Shown here piece after piece: positions 34,841 to 43,400 of a stretch of 64,000 nucleotides of DNA. Numbering within the stretch: position 1 is the first letter of the stretch; every line of letters starts with the position of its first letter. Under the pieces are notes generated by a model. It ran no database searches. It was not told the origin of the DNA and saw only the letters and a list, made by a program, of their open reading frames with translations. The stretch is taken from contig NZ_JAAFYS010000003.1 in the NCBI RefSeq assembly GCF_012070395.1, forward strand, positions 310,001 to 374,000. The letters are read 5' to 3'. The position numbers and the translations under genes were made by a program. Source of the stretch: Pseudoroseicyclus tamaricis (GTDB lineage Bacteria > Pseudomonadota > Alphaproteobacteria > Rhodobacterales > Rhodobacteraceae).

Positions 34841-35006
34841 CCCTCCCGGTACGCGCCAAAGGCGCAGGGCGAGCGCCGGCCCGTCCCCACGGGCTGGCGC
34901 TCCGTCGACGTCAGCGCATCGCTCGGAGCGAGTACGTGGCGGCACCATAAACCGCCCCGCAGCCACGTCGCAGCGCCACCCCACGGGCCGGCGCTCGCCC
35001 TCCGCC
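34841..35006 (+). repeat. R1 element, copy 3 (complete)
   Basis: Left end GGTACGCGCCAAAGGCGCAG, the GAGCGCCGGCCCGT repeat, a core with GGCACCATAAACC, and a right end AGCGCCACCCCACGGGCCGG to TCCGCC. It occupies half of the 336-bp gap between the aminotransferase and kynU; no gene is seen in the rest. Confidence 0.75.
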
Positions 35007-35097
35007 TGCACCCGGCGCGCCCATCCCCGCTGGACCTCGCCCCGCAATCCAGCGCATCAAGCCCCGACCAACCGGAGCCGCCCCCAGGAGCCCCAAG

Positions 35098-36279
35098 ATG
35101 ATCCCCAAGCGTGATGCCTTCCTCCTGCCCGAGGGCCAGGCCTATCTCGACGGCAACTCCCTCGGCCCCCTGCCCGCCGCCGCCCCGGCGCGGATGGAGG
35201 AGGTCATGCGCTCCGAATGGGGCGAGATGGCCGTCACCGGGTGGAACCGCGCCGGCTGGATGGCCCTGCCGGAGACGCTGGGCAACCGCATCGCTCCCCT
35301 GATCGGCGCCGGCCCGGGCGAGGTGATCGTCGGCGAGACGCTCTCCATCCGCCTCTGGCAGGCGCTCGCCGCCGCCCTGCAGCTCACCGACCGCAAGGTG
35401 GTGCTCACCGACAGCGGCAACTTCCCCTCCGACCTCTACATGGCAGAGGGCCTCCTCCAGCAGCTCGGCCAGGGCCATGAGCTGCGCGTCGTCGCCCCCG
35501 AGGAGGTGGCGGGCGCCCTCACCGAAGAGGTGGGCGTCCTCATGCTGACCGAGGTCGACTACCGCATTGGCCGCCGCCACGACATGGCCGCCCTCACCGC
35601 CGCCGCCCACGACACCGGCGCGCTGGCGCTCTGGGATCTTGCCCATTCCGCCGGCGCGGTGGATGTCGACCTCCGGGGCTGCGGCGCCGACTTCGCCGTC
35701 GGCTGCACCTACAAGTACCTCAATGGCGGCCCCGGCGCCCCCGCCTTCCTCTGGGCCGCGCCCCGCCACCACGGCGCGCTGCACAACGCCCTGCCCGGCT
35801 GGCTCGGCCACGCCGCGCCCTTCGACTTCGAGCTGGAGCACCGCCCCGCCCCCGGCATCCGCGGCATGCGCGTCGGCACGCCCTCCATCCTCGCCATGGC
35901 GGCGCTCGACGCGGCGATGGACGCCTGGGAGGGTGTCGACATGGCGGAGATCCGCGCCGCCTCCCTCCGCCTCTCCGAGCGCTTCATCGCGGGGGTTGAG
36001 GCCGCTTGCCCGGACCTCACCCTCGCCTCCCCGCGCGATCCGGGGCAGCGCGGCAGCCAGGTGAGCTTCCGCCATCCGGAGAGCTACGCCATCTGCCAGG
36101 CGCTCATCGCCCGCGGCGTCGTCGGAGACTTCCGTGCGCCCGATCTCGTCCGCTTCGGCATCACGCCGCTCTACATCGATGAGGCAGAGATCGACCGCGC
36201 CATCGCCGCACTGGCCGAAGTGATGCAGGGCCGCCTCTGGGACGACTCCGCCTACGCCACCCGCGCCGCCGTCACCTGA
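35098..36279 (+). CDS. kynU: Kynureninase
   Basis: A 393-residue PLP enzyme splitting kynurenine to anthranilate and alanine (or hydroxykynurenine to 3-hydroxyanthranilate). Marks include YLDGNSLGPLP, the NFPSDLYMAEGL loop, LWDLAHSAGAVDVDL and the lysine in GCTYKYLNGGPGAPAFLW (about residue 205), plus RGMRVGTPSILAM near the end. The other kynurenine-pathway genes are not in the window. GGAGCCCCAAG precedes the ATG. It is in tandem after the R1 element. Confidence 0.94.
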   Translation: MIPKRDAFLLPEGQAYLDGNSLGPLPAAAPARMEEVMRSEWGEMAVTGWNRAGWMALPETLGNRIAPLIGAGPGEVIVGETLSIRLWQALAAALQLTDRKVVLTDSGNFPSDLYMAEGLLQQLGQGHELRVVAPEEVAGALTEEVGVLMLTEVDYRIGRRHDMAALTAAAHDTGALALWDLAHSAGAVDVDLRGCGADFAVGCTYKYLNGGPGAPAFLWAAPRHHGALHNALPGWLGHAAPFDFELEHRPAPGIRGMRVGTPSILAMAALDAAMDAWEGVDMAEIRAASLRLSERFIAGVEAACPDLTLASPRDPGQRGSQVSFRHPESYAICQALIARGVVGDFRAPDLVRFGITPLYIDEAEIDRAIAALAEVMQGRLWDDSAYATRAAVT

Positions 36280-36375
36280 ATCTCCCGTTGATTTCGCTCA
36301 AATCCGCGATGTGGAACCGGTCTTAACCCGCGCCCCCCCAAAGTCACCCCCGGGTGATGAAAGGGGCGTGGGACG

Positions 36376-36942
36376 ATGAAAGACGATTTTCTGCGGGATG
36401 GCGGGGCGTCTGGGCCTCAGGGCAGCGGGCCGCCGCTGGCCATCGCCCGGATGGGCCAGCTGACATTCCGCCCGGCGCGAGCGGGCGACATGCCGCTCCT
36501 GCAGGCCATCCGGGCGGCGGCCTTCGCCCCAATCTTCGCCAGCTTCCGCGCCCTCACCGGCCCGGCCATCGCCGAGGTGGCGCTGGCGACCGCGGAGGCC
36601 GACCAGAAGGCCGAGCTGGCCCGCCTCTTCTCGGCGGGGAGCCCGGAGGAACTCATCGTCACGCGCCTCGGCTCGGCGACCATCGGCTTCCTGACGCTGG
36701 CCCTCAACGAGACCAGCCGGATCGGCGAGATCGGCCTCAACGCCGTCGACCCGGCCTATGCCGGCCGCGGGTTTGGGACGCAGATGTATCGCTGGGCCCT
36801 CGCGGAGATGGCGGCGCGCGGCATGACGGTGGCCACCGTCGGCACCGGCGGCGATGCCAGCCACGCGCCCGCCCGCCGCGCCTACGAGAAGGCCGGCTTC
36901 GGCCCCCACCTGCCGGCGATCTGGTACTACGCGAAGCTCTGA
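36376..36942 (+). CDS. GNAT family N-acetyltransferase
   Basis: 188 residues from 36376. The GNAT core starts near residue 29 (LTFRPARAGDMPLLQAIR) with motif A GRGFGTQMYRWALAEM and the ending ARRAYEKAGFGPHLPAIWYY. The first 25 residues are polar and may not be translated; an in-frame ATG at 36451 is an alternative start. It follows kynU on the same strand after 96 bp. The target is unknown. Confidence 0.83.
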   Translation: MKDDFLRDGGASGPQGSGPPLAIARMGQLTFRPARAGDMPLLQAIRAAAFAPIFASFRALTGPAIAEVALATAEADQKAELARLFSAGSPEELIVTRLGSATIGFLTLALNETSRIGEIGLNAVDPAYAGRGFGTQMYRWALAEMAARGMTVATVGTGGDASHAPARRAYEKAGFGPHLPAIWYYAKL

Positions 36943-37006
36943 GGCCCGCTGTCTTCCAGCGACGCCCTGGTGGGCGGGCGGCGGGGGCGAGCGCCGCCCC
37001 CGCCGC

Positions 37007-37693
37007 TCAGCTCAGCCAGCGCGCGTAATCCGACACCAGCAGGTGCACCGGAGCCTCGTCCTCCTCGATCTCCGAGAAGCGGCCGATGGGCTCGCGGAAG
37101 ATGTTGTCCGTCTCGTCGTCGTTGACGGTGGAGACCTCGCCGATCAGCACGTCGCCGCCCTCGCCCCAGAAGGCGTGCCAATCGCCCGGCATGAGCGTGA
37201 CGCTCTCTCCCGGCGCCAGCTGCAGCTTTTCGCCGGGCGCGAAGTCCCGCGCGATGCCGTCGCACCAGACGCGCCCGCCCCTGTCCTCCGCGAAGGCGCC
37301 CGCGTCGTCGGAGCCGTAGAGCTCCACCACCAGGGTCGCGCCGCCGCGGTTGATGATGTCCTCGGCCTTCAGCACGTGGGTGTGCATGGGCGAGAGCTGA
37401 TCCTGCTTGGAGATCAGGAGCTTCTCGGCGTAGCACATGCCGGTGCCGCGCTTCAGGTCGTCGAGCCGGCCGTTGCGGAGCGTGAAGAGGAAGAGCCCCA
37501 TCTCGTCGTAGCGCCCGGCGCCGTAATCGGTGATGTCCCAGCCGCAGCGCGCGTCGATGACATGGGCGGCGGCCTCCTTGCGGGCCTGGAACTCCTCGGG
37601 GCTCCAGTTCGCGAAGGGCGGCAGGACGAAGCCATGCGCGCGGATCATTTCCGCGGCCTCGGCCATGATGGCGTTGATGCGCGAGCGTTTCAT
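37007..37693 (-). CDS. D-lyxose/D-mannose isomerase family protein
   Basis: 228 residues; the start at 37693 is fixed by AGGAGGGG. A cupin-type sugar isomerase: the metal ligands lie in SPMHTHVLKAEDIINRGG (HxH and E), LVVELYGSD and GDWHAFWGEGGDVLIGEVST. Characterised relatives interconvert D-lyxose and D-xylulose or D-mannose and D-fructose. No sugar-transport or kinase genes are adjacent, so the physiological sugar is open. Two palindromes lie about 90 bp upstream of its start. Confidence 0.87.
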   Translation of the reverse strand: MKRSRINAIMAEAAEMIRAHGFVLPPFANWSPEEFQARKEAAAHVIDARCGWDITDYGAGRYDEMGLFLFTLRNGRLDDLKRGTGMCYAEKLLISKQDQLSPMHTHVLKAEDIINRGGATLVVELYGSDDAGAFAEDRGGRVWCDGIARDFAPGEKLQLAPGESVTLMPGDWHAFWGEGGDVLIGEVSTVNDDETDNIFREPIGRFSEIEEDEAPVHLLVSDYARWLS

Positions 37694-37784
37694 GTCTGTC
37701 CCCTCCTGCCGTGTGCCGCAGCGATGCGGGATTTCGCCGCGGCTGGCAAGAGGTTCGGGCATCGCGAGACGGCGCCGCCGGGGA

Positions 37785-37830
37785 GCGGAAACCATATGGT
37801 TTCCGCCCGCGATTTCCATATGGAAATCGC
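37785..37830. promoter_or_regulatory. Twin perfect 22-bp palindromes
   Basis: 37785-37806 (half-site GCGGAAACCAT) and 37809-37830 (half-site GCGATTTCCAT) are each perfect palindromes centred on CATATG, two bases apart, with centres 24 bp apart. They lie between the isomerase start and the 3' end of the next minus-strand gene. They could be operators for the isomerase promoter or two RNA hairpins. Confidence 0.55.
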
Positions 37831-37845
37831 CGCTCGCGGCCGGCG

Positions 37846-38073
37846 TCACACGATACGGCGCACCGGCGCGCTGTTGCAGAAGATGACGAACTGCCCCGCG
37901 TTCTCCACGACGCTGTAGCCCCGGCGGCGCATCTCGCGCACGAAGATCTCCCGCCCGACGTAGCGCTCCACGACGCGCACGTTGCGGCGCACCACTTCCC
38001 CCCGCCGAGCCGCGCGGGAGGAGAGCAGCTCGTCGAAGAAGACCTGCGGCGTCACGGGAGCGAGGGCGGCCAT
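37846..38073 (-). CDS. Conserved-looking hypothetical protein (75 aa)
   Basis: A 75-residue basic protein (MAALAPVTPQVFFDELLSSR start) with many Arg residues in the middle (RRGEVVRRNVRVVERYVGRE) and a more hydrophobic end (YSVVENAGQFVIFCNSAPVR). No signal peptide or membrane helix. I cannot name the family. It lies 35 bp downstream of the amidotransferase gene and is probably co-transcribed with it. A G-rich but not classical ribosome site precedes the ATG. Confidence 0.6.
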   Translation of the reverse strand: MAALAPVTPQVFFDELLSSRAARRGEVVRRNVRVVERYVGREIFVREMRRRGYSVVENAGQFVIFCNSAPVRRIV

Positions 38074-38108
38074 GCCCCCGCCCTCACCTACCCAAGGTAA
38101 ACGCCCCC

Positions 38109-38882
38109 TTAAGCGCTCATCCGCAGCGGCTGGCGCCCGCGGGCCCAGGCCCGGGCGGCCTCGCCGAAGGCCTCGAAGAGCGGGCGGGAGACGGGGTCCT
38201 CCGCGGCCCGGTACTCCGGGTGCCACTGGACGGAGAGGGTAAAGCCCAGCGCGCCCTCCACGTAGGTCGCCTCGGGCGTGCCGTCGGGCGCATGGCCGTC
38301 GATGACGATCCGGCGGCCGGCGCGGTTGATGCCCTGCCCGTGCAGCGTGTTGGTCATCACCTCGGTCGCGCCGAAGAGCCGGTGGAAGGGGCCGCCCTCG
38401 CTCACCGTCACCTTGTGGCGGAGTGCGAACTTCTCCTCGACCGTGCCGTCGGGCGGCATGCGGTGGTTCTCCCGCCCCGGCAGATCGCGGATCTCCGGGT
38501 GCAGCGAGCCGCCCATGGCCACGTTGACCTCCTGGAACCCCCGGCAGATGCCGAAGAAAGGCTGCCCCCGTTCCACCAGCGCGCGGATGAGCGGCAGCGT
38601 GACAGCGTCACGATTGCGGTCGAAGGCACCGTGGGCGGGCGTCTCCGCCTCGCCGTACTCCTCCGGGTGGACGTTGGGGCGCCCGCCGGTGAAGAGGAAG
38701 CCGTCGCAGGCCTCCAGCAGCTCCGGCACGCTGGCGCAGGCGGGGTCGGCGGGGACGATCAGCGGCAGCCCGCCGGAGACCTGCGCCACCGCCTCGGTGT
38801 TCATGATGCCGGCGGCCTGCGTCTGATAGGTGTCATTGATCAGCGTCGCGTTGCCGATGATCCCGATGATCGGCCGTGTCAT
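38109..38882 (-). CDS. Class-I glutamine amidotransferase-like hydrolase (peptidase C26, PuuD type)
   Basis: 257 residues. The nucleophile elbow is PFFGICRGFQEVNVAMGG (Cys about residue 113) and the catalytic His is in SVQWHPEYRAAEDP near the end; FLFTGGRPNVHPEEY is typical for gamma-glutamyl-GABA hydrolases. Such enzymes release gamma-aminobutyrate in the Puu putrescine route. The glutamine synthetase-like gene at 2.2 kb could supply a gamma-glutamyl substrate, but the two loci are 35 kb apart, so the link is speculative. Confidence 0.9.
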   Translation of the reverse strand: MTRPIIGIIGNATLINDTYQTQAAGIMNTEAVAQVSGGLPLIVPADPACASVPELLEACDGFLFTGGRPNVHPEEYGEAETPAHGAFDRNRDAVTLPLIRALVERGQPFFGICRGFQEVNVAMGGSLHPEIRDLPGRENHRMPPDGTVEEKFALRHKVTVSEGGPFHRLFGATEVMTNTLHGQGINRAGRRIVIDGHAPDGTPEATYVEGALGFTLSVQWHPEYRAAEDPVSRPLFEAFGEAARAWARGRQPLRMSA

Positions 38883-39023
38883 GCGTGACCTCTCGTTCGA
38901 ATGCCTTCAGCATAGGCGGCGCCCGGCGGCTCGAAAAGGCCGTCCGCCCGATTTCCCGGCACCGGCGGCGCGCTCCCCCGCCGATACGGCGCGGATTTGA
39001 TCACTCCGCCCGGGCCGGCCCGG

Positions 39024-39500
39024 TCAGTTCAGCACCGCGATGGAGAGGTTGAGCGCCGAGGCATAGGAGACCCAGGCGAGGTAGGGCACGAAGAGCAGCG
39101 CTGCCACGCGGTCCGACCTCCAGCTCACGATGATATAGGCGAGGATCACCGCCCAGAGCGCGGCGATCACCGCCATCCCCGGCCAGAGCAGGTGCAGCGT
39201 GAAGAAGACGGGCGACCAGAGCCAGTTCAGCCCCAGCTGCCCCCACCAGAGCGCCATCCGCCGGCTGCTTCGCGCGCGCTGCCACGTGCGCCAGCCGGAA
39301 ATCGCGACGCAGATGTAGAGCGCCGTCCACACCGGGCCGAAGAGCCAGTTGGGCGGCGTGAAGCCGGGCTTGTCCAGCTCGGCGTACCACGCGCCGGGCG
39401 CGGTGAGAAAGCCGATGGCCGTCCCGGCCCCGACGACGAGGAGGAGGAAGAGGGCCAGGCTGACCCAAGGATGCGGGCGGTTGAGAGCGGCATGTGTCAT
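39024..39500 (-). CDS. tspO: TspO/MBR family tryptophan-rich protein
   Basis: 158 residues with five hydrophobic helices. It has GAWYAELDKPGFTPPNWLFGPVWTALY, the family signature (Trp-rich, PxxWxFxPVW), and GQLGLNWLWSPVFF, also conserved. TspO binds porphyrins and, in Rhodobacter, represses photopigment genes under oxygen. No photosynthesis or haem genes are in the window, so its role here is not settled. The gap to the amidotransferase (141 bp) shows nothing notable. Confidence 0.93.
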   Translation of the reverse strand: MTHAALNRPHPWVSLALFLLLVVGAGTAIGFLTAPGAWYAELDKPGFTPPNWLFGPVWTALYICVAISGWRTWQRARSSRRMALWWGQLGLNWLWSPVFFTLHLLWPGMAVIAALWAVILAYIIVSWRSDRVAALLFVPYLAWVSYASALNLSIAVLN

Positions 39501-39582
39501 GCCTCATCTACGCAGCGCCGCCGGCTTTGGATGCATCCGGCCGGCGGGGAGGCGGCGGGCCTCGAAAGGCCCACCGGCGCCG

Positions 39583-40269
39583 TCACTCCTCGATCACCCA
39601 GGAGATGGTGACGCTGGCGCTCACGCTCAGCTCGCCGCCGGCCACGGGCATCGAGCCGGCATCCATCATGCGCATCTCCGGCACCGGCACCGGGCCACCG
39701 CCCATGCCGCCGCCCTCGCTGAAGCCGGCGATCGGCCCCAGCGTCACGCCCAGCGCCTCGGCATAGAGCTCGGCGCGCTCGCGGGCGTCGGCGACAGCGG
39801 CGCGGCGCGCCTCCTCCAGCGCGGCGGCGGAATCGGAGAGGCCGAAGCTGATGCCGTAGAGCTGGTTGGCGCCCTCGCCGACCAGCTCGTCGATCAGCTC
39901 ACCGGTGCCCTCGACCCCCTCGATCCGCACCGTCAGCGTCGAGCCGGCGACGAAGCCGGTCTGCTCCGGGGGAGTGACCTCGTAATTCATCTGCGCATCG
40001 AGCCGCAGGCCGCTGGTCTGGATGTCGGCCGCCGGGATGCCGGCGGCGCGCAGCTGCTCGATCACCGGCGCCAGCCCGGCGCTGACGGCATCGAGCGCCG
40101 CCTCGGCGCTCTCGGCGCGATGCTCGACGCCGACGGTGATGATGGCCATGTCCGGCTTGGCGGCGGCCTCGCCGGTGCCGGTTACCGTGAAGAGCGACTG
40201 GGCGCTCGCCGCGCCGGGCACGAGGCCGGCGAGCAGGCCGAGCGAAAGGCAAACAGAAGAAAGGCGCAT
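39583..40269 (-). CDS. SIMPL domain-containing periplasmic protein (DUF541)
   Basis: 228 residues. A Sec signal peptide (residues 1-23, ending ASA-Q) is followed by the SIMPL start FTVTGTGEAAAKPDMAIITVGVE. The repeated RAAVADARERAELYAEALGV helix and the ending GGELSVSASVTISWVIEE match the family. The family is of loosely defined periplasmic or outer-membrane function. AGGGAG lies seven bases before the ATG. A His-poor, Gly/Met-rich loop (GGGMGGGPVPVPEMRMM) is present. It is divergent from the large fusion gene. Confidence 0.88.
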   Translation of the reverse strand: MRLSSVCLSLGLLAGLVPGAASAQSLFTVTGTGEAAAKPDMAIITVGVEHRAESAEAALDAVSAGLAPVIEQLRAAGIPAADIQTSGLRLDAQMNYEVTPPEQTGFVAGSTLTVRIEGVEGTGELIDELVGEGANQLYGISFGLSDSAAALEEARRAAVADARERAELYAEALGVTLGPIAGFSEGGGMGGGPVPVPEMRMMDAGSMPVAGGELSVSASVTISWVIEE

Positions 40270-40467
40270 GAGGAAACTCCCTGACTTGAGCGCTTGTCCG
40301 ATCCTTTCGACGCGCCCCGCAAGCCCTGCCTTGGCGGCTGGCCGCAAATATTCGTGTCCGCTCCGCCGCCGCCTGCCGCTTTGCCGCGGGCGGAAAGTTG
40401 CTCTATGGTCGGCGCGCGCCACCGCCGCTCTTTTCGCGCGGCGCGACAGGATGATAATGGCCCACCG

Positions 40468-43400
40468 ATGAAGCCCGCATTCGCTCTTTCGCTCTCGGTG
40501 GAGGGAATCCGCCTTCTGCACCGCTCCGGCGCAGACTGGCACCTCGTGGGCGAGGTGCGGCTGGAGACGGGCGACCTCGCGGCGGACCTCGCGACGCTGC
40601 GCGAGACGGCGCTGGCGCTGGAGCCGAAGAACCTGCGCACCAAGCTGCTGATTCCCAACGACCAGATCCGCTACATCGCGCTCGACACCACCCGCGCCAG
40701 CATCGAGGATATCGAGACGGCGCTGGAGGGGGCGACGCCCTACGCGGTGAGCGAGCTCTCCTACGATCACACGCGCGGCGGCGGGCGCACCTACATCGCC
40801 GCCGTGGCGCGGGAGACGCTGGCGGAGGCGGAAGGTTTCGCGGTGGAGCATCGCTTCGCCCCCGTCTGCTTCGCTGCAGCGCCCGAGCCCTTCACCTTCA
40901 TGGGCGAGCCCTTCTTCGGGGCGACGCAGGCGGCGGCCACGCTGCTGCCCCCGGGAGAGGAGCCGGAGCGCGACGAGGCCCCGGTGGACCCCAAGGCCCT
41001 CCGCACCCCCCGCGCCCGTCTCCCCTGGGAGAAGCCCGGCAGCCGCCCCGGCAAGGCCCCGTTGGCGCTGATGACCGAGGGCGACGGCACCGAGGTCTTG
41101 GAGGACGCACCCGAGGAGGAGGCTCCCGCGACCAGGCCCGCCGTGCTGCCCGTGATCGAGGACGACGCCCCCGAGTCGGGCTCAGAGCCGCTCGAGGATG
41201 ACGCCCCGGCCGGTGTGTCGGAAGACGCCGCCGTGGCGGTCGACGACAAGCCGGGCGCCCCGGTCGAGCCGGCAGCGGACGCTCCCCGGGCGCCCGAGGT
41301 GAGCACGCCGGCCGCCGCGGACGCCTCCCCCGAGGAGCCGGAGCCGGCCGCGCCCGCAGAGCCCACCGAGGCGCCGGCCACTGACCCCGTGGCCGAAGCC
41401 CCCACCGAGACGGTCGCCGAAAAAGCCCCCGAGGCCGCCGCCCTCGGCTTCGCCAGCCGTCGCCGGAAGCCGGAGCCCGCGCCGGCCTCCACGCCCGAAC
41501 CGGCGCCCGCAGAGCCGACTCTCGCCGAGGCCCCGGCACCGGCTCCGACCGCGGACACCCCGCTCTTCTCCTCGCGCGCCCGCAAGTGGGGCTCGGCCCC
41601 CCGCGACACCGCGCCGAAGGAGCCGCCGCCCATGTCGGCCGCGTCCAGGCCGGCCGAGCGCGCCCGCGCCGGCCTCGTGCCGACGCCGCCGGAGACGCTC
41701 TCCGCCGGCCCGCGCCCCATGCCGCAGCCGAAGGCGCGACCCGGCTCCGCGCTCGCCGCCAAGCCCTCCGACGGCGCCTCCGCGACCAGCCCCGCCCTCA
41801 CGGCGGAGCCGGCCCGTGGCCCCGCCGCCCTCCGCACCGGCGCGCCCCCGCCGCCGCCGCCCGCCTCGCGGCCCACCGGCGGCGCGCTCCGCCCCCTCGC
41901 GCCGGCGGGCAAGGGCGCCATGCCGCCGCTCGTCGCCGCGCCCACATCCGCCCGGGCCCCCGAGGGTGCACTCGGCGCCGCGCCCGCCATAACCGGCCTC
42001 TCGCCCGAGGCGAAGCCGCCGGAGGAGGTGACGGCAGACGTCGCTCCCGACATCGCCGATTCGCTGACCGCCGAGACCGAACCGCCGATGCCGGAGCGCT
42101 TCACTGCCCGCACGGTCACCGCCCCGCGGAGCGCCCCGGCCTTCTCGCCCCCGGCCGCCGCCGCCCCCGCCCCCGCGGCGCCCGGCAAGGAGGCCACGCC
42201 GAAGCCGCGTCCCGCCACCGCTCCCCCACCCGAGCCCGGCGCTGCCGGCCCCGTGCCCTTCGAGACGGCCGAGCCGGCGAAGGCGGGCGTTCTCTCCTCC
42301 CTCCGCTCCCGCCGCGCCGCGCCCGAGCCGCAGGCGAAGCCCGACGCGGAGGAGCGCGCGCGGATGACCGTGTTCGGCGCCCGCGAGACGGCGCCGCGCA
42401 CGACGCCCCGCTACCTCGGCCTGATCCTGACGGCCCTGCTCATCCTCGCGATGCTCGCCGTCGCCGCCTTCGCCGCGCCGCGCGTCATCTCCGCGCTCTT
42501 CTCCCCCTCCGAGGACGGGGCCGAGGCGGAGACGGAGTTTGCCGCCCTCCCCGCCCCCGAGGCGGAGGACGACAACAGCCTCGACGGCGCCATCGCCGCC
42601 ACCTCCGCCCTGATCTCCGGCGCCGAGTCGGAGCCGGAGGAGGACGACGTCGCCAGCATCACCCTGCCGGAGGATGACAGCTCCCTGCTAACGCCCGAGG
42701 AGGGCTCCCTCGCCGCCGCCCCCCTGGCGCCGCGCGGGCAGGTGCCGAGCCCGGCGGAGGCAGAGCGCTTCTACGCCGCCACCGGCGTCTGGCTGCGCGC
42801 CCCGCGCCTGCCGCTGACGCCGCGCACGACCTCACTGGAGGCGATGCAGGTCGGCCTCGTCGAGCCGGCGCCGGAGTCCTCCGCCGCGCCGCAGATCGTC
42901 CGCGCCAGCCCCGATCCCGGCCTCGGCCCGCAGATCGACCCGCCGCCCCCGGGCCTGACCTTCGAGCGCGACGCCCGCGGCTTCTTCCTCGCGACGGAGG
43001 ATGGCACGGTCACGCCGCAGGGCCTCGTCATCTACGCCGGCCGGCCGGACATCATGCCGCCGACGCGCCCCGGCACCGTAGCGCCGGAGGAGCCAGTCTT
43101 CCCGGTCACCTACGCCCCGCTCTCGCCGCCCGAGACCCGCCTGCGCGCCCGCCCCGCCGCCATCGAGGCCGCCGCCGCAGAGGCCACCGAAACCGAGGCG
43201 GACGCCGCTGCCGAGGAGGCGGGCGACACCGAGGGGGCGGAGGACCCGGCCGCAGACGCCCCGGCCCTCGCGTCCCCTGAAGCCGCCGACCCCGAGTCGG
43301 GCGCCGCCGCCAGCGAGCTCTCCGCGACCGACGCCGCGGCCATCGACGCCGCCGCCACCGACCCGCCCGTCACCGCCGGCGCGGTGGGCATCGGCGCCCT

